DNA of 64,000 bases. Origin: Candidatus Liberibacter europaeus (GTDB lineage: Bacteria > Pseudomonadota > Alphaproteobacteria > Rhizobiales > Rhizobiaceae). The DNA is taken from the NCBI GenBank assembly GCA_003045065.1, contig PSQJ01000001.1, forward strand, positions 62,001-126,000. Direction: 5' to 3'. This document shows, in pieces, positions 58,746-64,000 of the stretch. The position numbers were made by a program, and so were the translations under genes. The notes under the pieces were generated by a model. The model was not told the DNA's origin, ran no database searches, and was given only the letters and a program-made list of their open reading frames with translations. The number at the start of each line of letters is the position of its first letter. Positions within the stretch are counted from its first letter, which is position 1.

Positions 58746-59279
58746 TCACTTTGCGTTTGCTCGCACCTTACGACGATCTTGCCCCCGCTGATATGCAAGC
58801 CTTTTATGGTAATCACAATAAGGAGAATCATTGTTAACATCACTACCACAAAAAGAGAAATCTTTTCCAAAAGAATCTTCTAGAGGCCATTTACAGGTTC
58901 TATCTGTTAATTCTGTTAATCTCAAACAACGTGAAATAGGCAAAACAATACATGGATCCACATCATCTTTTGGTACAGATCGAGATTTTTGCTTCGAATT
59001 TGCAATAGAACCATGATTTCTCGAACCAGATTTACTAATACAAACGGTCATAGACCGCCTGACTTTAGAAGACCTACCCTTTGATTTTACACCTCCTCTA
59101 TCAGGCAAAGATTGTTTCTTTTCGTCAACTTTAACACGACCGGATAAAAATAGTCTATGAACCTTGCCAATAACAGCATTACGAGTAACCCCTCCAAGCT
59201 GAATGGCAATTTGTCGAGCACTTAGCCCTTCTGACCAAAATTTTTTAAGCTTATCAATTCTCTCATCAGTCCAGGACAT
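58746..59279 (-). CDS. gcrA: GcrA cell-cycle regulator
   Basis: 177 residues. The N-terminal HTH is highly conserved (MSWTDERIDKLKKFWSEGLS, then TRNAVIGKVHRL), a basic disordered middle follows, and the C-terminus has RTCKWPLEDS and YCDYHKRLAYQ. In Caulobacter GcrA binds sigma-70 RNAP and activates promoters with CcrM-methylated GANTC sites. A GAATC at 59349-59353 lies upstream of this gene, so self-control is possible. Together with rcdA and the PdhS-like kinase it indicates a retained CtrA-type network. Confidence 0.95.
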   Translation of the reverse strand: MSWTDERIDKLKKFWSEGLSARQIAIQLGGVTRNAVIGKVHRLFLSGRVKVDEKKQSLPDRGGVKSKGRSSKVRRSMTVCISKSGSRNHGSIANSKQKSRSVPKDDVDPCIVLPISRCLRLTELTDRTCKWPLEDSFGKDFSFCGSDVNNDSPYCDYHKRLAYQRGQDRRKVRANAK

Positions 59280-59591
59280 CTGTATCTACCTACCTTCTAA
59301 AATTTCTAGGGATATTCTAGAAAAATTCCAAGACAACAAACGCTCAAAGAATCATCTCTGGTAACTAATTATTAACTTTTAACCTTATTCTAATCTTATG
59401 TAGGCGTCAACTGACAACAAAAAATATTTTGAAATAAAATTGAACTGACAAATATCTAAAATGGTTATAAGTTTTGCAATTTTCTTTTCAAATAAGATAT
59501 GATTTATTAGTGTAATCAAGAAATATAATATTATATTTCAAGGATATGTCATCTTCTTTATTTTAAGGACATCCTAAATAGGAAAAATTAA
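59280..59591. other. Divergent promoter region gcrA / argD
   Basis: 312 bases. Contains one GANTC site (GAATC, 59349-59353) and two closely spaced TTAAC words near 59370, short of a full CtrA box. AGGA at 59580-59583 is the argD ribosome site. No other feature is seen. Confidence 0.4.
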
Positions 59592-60800
59592 ATGGACAAT
59601 AGCAGATACTTGTTTGACACTTATACCCGAGCCAATATTAGTTTCAAACGGGGCAAAGGAACGTGGCTTTTTTCTGACGACGGGACTCCTTTCCTAGATT
59701 TTGCATCTGGAATTGCAGTCAATTCCCTTGGTCACTCACATCCAGAGTTAATATCGGTGCTAAAGTCACAAGCAGAATCACTGTGGCATGTATCTAACCT
59801 TTACCAATCCACAGCCCAAGATATTTTTTCAGAATATCTGGCAAAAAACACCTTTGCAGAAAAGATTTTTTTTACCAATTCCGGCTCTGAATCAGTAGAA
59901 TGCGCCATTAAAACAGCACGTCGTTACCATTATATGACAGGGGAAAAGGATAAATACCGTATCATTACTTTCGAAGGAGCATTTCATGGGCGCACCTTGG
60001 CAACAATCTCCGCGGGCGGTAAATCACAACATTTAGAAGGATTTGCCCCCAAGGTTGACGGATTTGATCAGGTTAAGTTTTGCGATCTTAGCTCACTTAA
60101 AAAACGTATTGGAAATGATACTGCGGCAATTTTAATAGAACCTATCCAAGGAGAAGGTGGAGTGCGGAAAGCTCCGATAGGATTCTTGAAAAAATTGCGA
60201 GAAATTTGTAATGATATTGGTGCTCTACTCATATTTGACGAGGTTCAAACAGGATGTGGACGTACCGGAAAACTATTTGCTCATGAATGGGCTAATGTTA
60301 CACCAGATATTATGGCAGCTGCCAAAGGATTGGGGGGAGGTTTTCCTATCGGAGCATGCTTGGCAACACGTAAAGTAGCTGAATGCATGGGAAAAGGATC
60401 ACACGGATCTACATATGGAGGAAATTACTTAGCAATGGCAGTGGGTAAAAAGGTTCTTGATATCATTAAATCCGAAGGATTTCTTGAAAATGTTTGCAGA
60501 CTGTCTAAAATTTTATTTGAAGGACTCACATTGATTCAAAATCGTTTTCCGAACATCTTTACAGAAGTGAGAGGGCAAGGACTACTAATCGGCTTAAAAA
60601 CTGTATTTCCTCCAACTGTACTTGCAGAGAAGCTACGCAATGAATGTATGTTGGTGGCTCCAGCAAGCGATAATGTTGTGCGCATTCTTCCCCCTCTGAC
60701 AGTCACAACTGAAGAAATTCATGAAGGGTTAGATCGTATAACAAAAGCTGCAATAACGTTATCATCTAATCCAAATAACGAAATGGGACTATCACCTTAG
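59592..60800 (+). CDS. argD: acetylornithine aminotransferase
   Basis: PLP-dependent class III aminotransferase of arginine synthesis; many ArgD proteins also serve lysine synthesis as DapC. 402 residues: FLDFASGIAVNSLGHSHP near the N-terminus, FTNSGSESVE, IFDEVQTGCGRTG and the PLP lysine in AAAKGLGGGFPIGA near 246. argF follows after 27 bases, forming an operon. Confidence 0.95.
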   Translation: MDNSRYLFDTYTRANISFKRGKGTWLFSDDGTPFLDFASGIAVNSLGHSHPELISVLKSQAESLWHVSNLYQSTAQDIFSEYLAKNTFAEKIFFTNSGSESVECAIKTARRYHYMTGEKDKYRIITFEGAFHGRTLATISAGGKSQHLEGFAPKVDGFDQVKFCDLSSLKKRIGNDTAAILIEPIQGEGGVRKAPIGFLKKLREICNDIGALLIFDEVQTGCGRTGKLFAHEWANVTPDIMAAAKGLGGGFPIGACLATRKVAECMGKGSHGSTYGGNYLAMAVGKKVLDIIKSEGFLENVCRLSKILFEGLTLIQNRFPNIFTEVRGQGLLIGLKTVFPPTVLAEKLRNECMLVAPASDNVVRILPPLTVTTEEIHEGLDRITKAAITLSSNPNNEMGLSP

Positions 60801-60827
60801 TCCATTAAAAAAAAGGTTTTACATAAT

Positions 60828-61745
60828 ATGACGTATCCAAAGCATTTTCTTGATTTATCGGATATACCAGCATCTGATCTTCATGTAATCATAGCAAACG
60901 CAAAAACAAATAAAAAATCCTTAGATTCCATGTTGCACAAAAAACCTCTTGCTGGAAAAACATTGGCGATGATTTTCGAAAAACCATCCACTCGCACGCG
61001 CTTATCATGCGACCTTGCTATGAAACAACTAGGTGGAGATACAATATTTTTATCAGGAGTAGAAATGCAGCTTGGGCGTTCTGAAACTATAGGAGATACG
61101 GCCAAGGTTTTGTCGAGTTATGTAGATGCTGTAGTATTTCGCACAACTGATCATTCACGACTATTAGAATTAGCAAAATATGCAACAATTCCTGTAATTA
61201 ATGCTTTAACCGACGATACTCATCCTTGCCAAATTATAGCTGATATCATGACTTTTGAAGAAAATCGTGAATCAGTCAAAGACAAACTTTTTGCTTGGAC
61301 TGGTGATGGTAATAACGTGTTGCACTCTCTTATAGAAGGAGCCGCACTTTTTGGCTACCGATTAAATATAGCCACCCCTATAGGATCAGAACCTAAAAAG
61401 TCATACTTAAACTGGGCAATAAATCAAGGAGCACATATAATGTTGTTTAATGATGCTACACAAGCAGTTAAAAACGCACACTGTGTTTTCACGGATACAT
61501 GGATTTCTATGAATCAAGAATCGAAGGCTAGAGAAGAAAGAATATTTCAACCATTCCAAGTAAATTCCAAACTCATGGACTTGGCACATCCTGATGCGTT
61601 ATTTATGCACTGCCTTCCTGCTCATCGAGGAAAAGAGGTTACCAACGAAGTTATGGATAGTATCCAATCAGTCGTTTTTGAAGAAGCTGAGAATCGTATC
61701 CATACTCAAAAAGCCATTTTCTCTTGGTGCCTTGGTATAATTTGA
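60828..61745 (+). CDS. argF: ornithine carbamoyltransferase
   Basis: Makes citrulline from ornithine and carbamoyl phosphate. 305 residues: carbamoyl-phosphate motif STRTR at 54-58, HPCQIIADIMTFEE, FTDTWISMNQE and HCLPAHRG near 260. AAGG precedes the ATG. Downstream hslO, common in rhizobia, is absent. With carA in the same window a carbamoyl-phosphate-arginine link is retained. Confidence 0.95.
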   Translation: MTYPKHFLDLSDIPASDLHVIIANAKTNKKSLDSMLHKKPLAGKTLAMIFEKPSTRTRLSCDLAMKQLGGDTIFLSGVEMQLGRSETIGDTAKVLSSYVDAVVFRTTDHSRLLELAKYATIPVINALTDDTHPCQIIADIMTFEENRESVKDKLFAWTGDGNNVLHSLIEGAALFGYRLNIATPIGSEPKKSYLNWAINQGAHIMLFNDATQAVKNAHCVFTDTWISMNQESKAREERIFQPFQVNSKLMDLAHPDALFMHCLPAHRGKEVTNEVMDSIQSVVFEEAENRIHTQKAIFSWCLGII

Positions 61746-61894
61746 TTGGTATTATATATTAACATATATTCTCCAAATAGAATAATTTATGAATATAGGT
61801 AATTTATATATTACGAACTGTTATTTATAGGGATCAATCCATTGTATATATTAGTATAAAATTTTTGTATTTGTGTTGGAGATATAATTAAGTA

Positions 61895-62977
61895 GTGTTG
61901 AACATTTTTCCTAAATTAGCATATCGTAGCTTATTGCTTTTAGATCCAGAAATAGCACACAATTTATCAATTGTTGGCTTAAAATCAGGGTTATTTTCTT
62001 CCTATGTAAAAAATGATCCGCGGCTCAAAGTAGAAGTTAATGGAATATCATTCCCTAACCCATTAGGAATGGCAGCAGGATATGATAAAAACGCTAAAGT
62101 TCCAATAGAATTAATGAAAATAGGTTTTGGTTTTGTAGAAATTGGAACAATTACTCCTAATCCACAAGAAGGAAACCCACGTCCACGTATTTTTCGATTA
62201 ATAAATGATAAGGCAATAATAAATCAGCTTGGTTTCAATAATACAGGATATCATGTAGCATTTTCACGACTTGCAAAAATAAAAAAAATAGCTCCTATTG
62301 GCATAAATATTGGGGCAAACAAGAACAGCAACGACTTCGTATCAGACTATGTATCTGGAATTCGTCAATTTTTCACACTTGCATCTTATTTTTCTATTAA
62401 TATCTCATCACCTAATACCCCAGGTTTGCGCAATCTTCAAACGGGGAAAAATCTCGAAAGGCTTCTTAGCAATGTGATGCAAACAAGAGAAGAGGAAAGG
62501 GAGAAAACAGGAAAATCAGTTCCTATTTTTCTAAAAATTTCTCCAGATCTATCTGAAAAAGAGTTAGATGATATAGCTAAAGAAGTACTTTCACATAACA
62601 TAGAAGGACTAATTATATCAAATACTACAGTCTCCCGTGAAGGATTAAGATATCCTGTAAACTATGCAAAAACTGGAGGATTATCTGGGTCTCCTCTTTT
62701 CTCAAAATCTACAAAAATACTTGCAAAAATGAGACGACGTGTTGGCCCAAATATGACTATTATTGGATGTGGGGGAATATCTTCTACGCAGGATGCTATC
62801 GAAAAAATCATGGCTGGAGCTAATATAATACAGCTTTATTCAGCAATGATTTACGAAGGGATATCTCTACCCAACCGTATTATTAGAGGACTATCATGCT
62901 TTCTTGATAGAGAAAATACGAGCCTAGACAGCATACGTAGCACACGAACTGATCATTGGGCAAACCAAGAAATATAG
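61895..62977 (+). CDS. pyrD: dihydroorotate dehydrogenase (quinone), class 2
   Basis: Membrane-associated flavoenzyme passing electrons from dihydroorotate to ubiquinone. 360 residues with the class 2 N-terminal helix, GMAAGYDKNAKVP, GTITPNPQEGNPRPRIFRL, the catalytic Ser region NISSPNTPGLRNLQ near 168-181 and IIGCGGISS. The start is GTG immediately followed by TTG; GGAG is 14 bases upstream, longer than usual. Confidence 0.95.
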   Translation: MLNIFPKLAYRSLLLLDPEIAHNLSIVGLKSGLFSSYVKNDPRLKVEVNGISFPNPLGMAAGYDKNAKVPIELMKIGFGFVEIGTITPNPQEGNPRPRIFRLINDKAIINQLGFNNTGYHVAFSRLAKIKKIAPIGINIGANKNSNDFVSDYVSGIRQFFTLASYFSINISSPNTPGLRNLQTGKNLERLLSNVMQTREEEREKTGKSVPIFLKISPDLSEKELDDIAKEVLSHNIEGLIISNTTVSREGLRYPVNYAKTGGLSGSPLFSKSTKILAKMRRRVGPNMTIIGCGGISSTQDAIEKIMAGANIIQLYSAMIYEGISLPNRIIRGLSCFLDRENTSLDSIRSTRTDHWANQEI

Positions 62978-63102
62978 TATTATTACTTTTTTGAAATGGG
63001 TGATTAACAACTCAATTACCGCATTTGTTATCATTTTAACACTATAAAATGATTCAAAAGATACGTAGAAATATGTTTTCAGAATAAGGATTTATAAAAA
63101 AC

Positions 63103-64000
63103 ATGTTAATGAGAAAATATTCAAGAATACGATATTTTCTTTTAGGAATATCAGCGCTGGCATCAAGCGGAATTCATTGTTTTATATTTGCTAAAGAGAC
63201 AAACATTTTTCCCTATTATATATTACTAGATACAAATACTGGAAACGTGATTGAAGAAAATTATCCCGATTATCCGTGGAATCCCGCATCTCTAACCAAG
63301 TTAATGACCACTTATGTTGTTTTTTCTTTACTTGAGAAACAACAAGTCAAACTAAATCTAAATACACCTATTTTTATTAGTAAAAACGCAACTAGAAAAC
63401 CGCCAGCAAGTAGCACCTTGAAACAAGGAAGTATCATCTCTCTGGACAACGCCTTAAAAATACTTATTGTAAAGTCAGCAAATGATATAGCTGTTGCAAT
63501 TGCTGAATCTCTTTGTAAGACAGAAGCAGAATTTGTCAAACAAATGAACTATACTGCAACTAAATTAGGATTAAATGCTACTAATTTTACGAATTCTCAT
63601 GGAGTTATTGAATATGGTCATTATACAACAGCACGTGACATAGCTATATTATCTCAGAGAATAAAATCTGACTTTCCTCAATATGCACATTATTTCAAAA
63701 TAAAAGGGCTAGATATAAACGGGAAAAAGTATCCCAATACTAACTGGGCAATTGGAATATTTCCTGGAGCAAATGGAATGAAAACTGGATTTACATGTGC
63801 ATCCGGATTTAATATCGTTGTATCTGCATCAAGGGATAAAAGGTCATTTATTGCGGTTATTTTAGGAGCAGAAAATAGAAATTTGCGTAACCATATATCT
63901 GAAAAATTGCTATCAACGGGATTTTCCAACACAATCAATAGAAAAAGACTAAATTACATAATAAAAAATTATTATCGGCAAAACTTATCAAACAATGTAC
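63103..64000 (+). CDS. D-alanyl-D-alanine carboxypeptidase, truncated by window end
   Basis: Open to the right edge, 299 codons seen. A signal-like hydrophobic N-terminus (about 10-30) is followed by the serine peptidase S11 set: SxxK in PASLTKLMT, SxN in KSANDIA and KTG in GMKTGF. It trims pentapeptide side chains of peptidoglycan in the periplasm (DacA/DacF type). Which paralogue it is cannot be decided without the C-terminus. Confidence 0.9.
   Translation, partial: MLMRKYSRIRYFLLGISALASSGIHCFIFAKETNIFPYYILLDTNTGNVIEENYPDYPWNPASLTKLMTTYVVFSLLEKQQVKLNLNTPIFISKNATRKPPASSTLKQGSIISLDNALKILIVKSANDIAVAIAESLCKTEAEFVKQMNYTATKLGLNATNFTNSHGVIEYGHYTTARDIAILSQRIKSDFPQYAHYFKIKGLDINGKKYPNTNWAIGIFPGANGMKTGFTCASGFNIVVSASRDKRSFIAVILGAENRNLRNHISEKLLSTGFSNTINRKRLNYIIKNYYRQNLSNNV

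Noticed and set aside
1..64000. Prophage, insertion sequence, CRISPR array, toxin-antitoxin or defence system
   Set aside because: No integrase, transposase, terminal repeats, regularly spaced repeats or defence protein motifs were found; the XRE gene at 51.6 kb is part of a conserved chromosomal run.

Overview
The window reads as a chromosomal segment of a very AT-rich, gene-losing alphaproteobacterium of the order Rhizobiales, most probably a 'Candidatus Liberibacter' species. The evidence is conserved rhizobial gene neighbourhoods (miaB-ybeY-corC-lnt-XRE-metK-trmB; tkt-gap-pgk-fba; fthC-ymdB-yebC; lgt-midA-prs), alphaproteobacterial cell-cycle genes (rcdA, gcrA, a PdhS-type kinase), a tRNA-His without the usual G-1, and gene blocks that match rhizobial order except for single missing members replaced by short AT-rich spacers. 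The genus is an inference from memory of gene content. No database search was possible.

Layout. 0-5 kb: nadD, then a convergent enterobacterial-type pitrilysin gene (ptrA) with a tiny coupled ORF, then tRNA-Arg. 5-11 kb: rcdA and the minus-strand carbon operon tkt-gap-pgk-fba. 11.6-13.9 kb: fthC, ymdB and yebC on the plus strand. 14-22 kb: tRNA-Ser, an enterobacterial-type exonuclease I (sbcB), a 1582-residue NAD-glutamate dehydrogenase and a beta carbonic anhydrase. 22-27.7 kb: purH, glnA, rsmB and an SDHAF4-like assembly factor. 27.8-33.3 kb: prs, midA and lgt on minus, ubiK and gshB on plus, a small Dabb protein and tRNA-His. 33.9-40 kb: a PAS histidine kinase, guaA and a TerC/CBS membrane protein. 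40.5-46.8 kb: fdxA, carD, rplY, aspS, carA. 47.2-51.5 kb: a YfgM-like protein and der on plus, trmB and metK on minus. 51.6-59.3 kb: XRE regulator, lnt, corC, ybeY, miaB, tsaB, nifU-like, gcrA, all minus. 59.6-64 kb: argD-argF, pyrD and a truncated D,D-carboxypeptidase on plus.

Functionally this is core metabolism and information processing: lower glycolysis and non-oxidative pentose phosphate flux, glutamate/glutamine interconversion, pyrimidine and purine steps (carA, pyrD, purH, guaA, prs), arginine steps, NAD, glutathione and SAM synthesis, tRNA/rRNA modification, lipoprotein maturation and CtrA-pathway control. No prophage, insertion sequence, CRISPR array, defence island or rRNA operon was seen.

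The points most worth a second look are: the lnt product, which has lost its catalytic cysteine (His in its place) and has Asp for the catalytic Glu; two genes with enterobacterial-type products (ptrA, sbcB) near tRNA genes at broken rhizobial neighbourhoods; a 36-codon ORF overlapping the ptrA stop as GTGA; a Dabb gene that appears to start with ATT; and several precise gene losses (phoH, rimI/fur, ruvCAB, pth, glnB).
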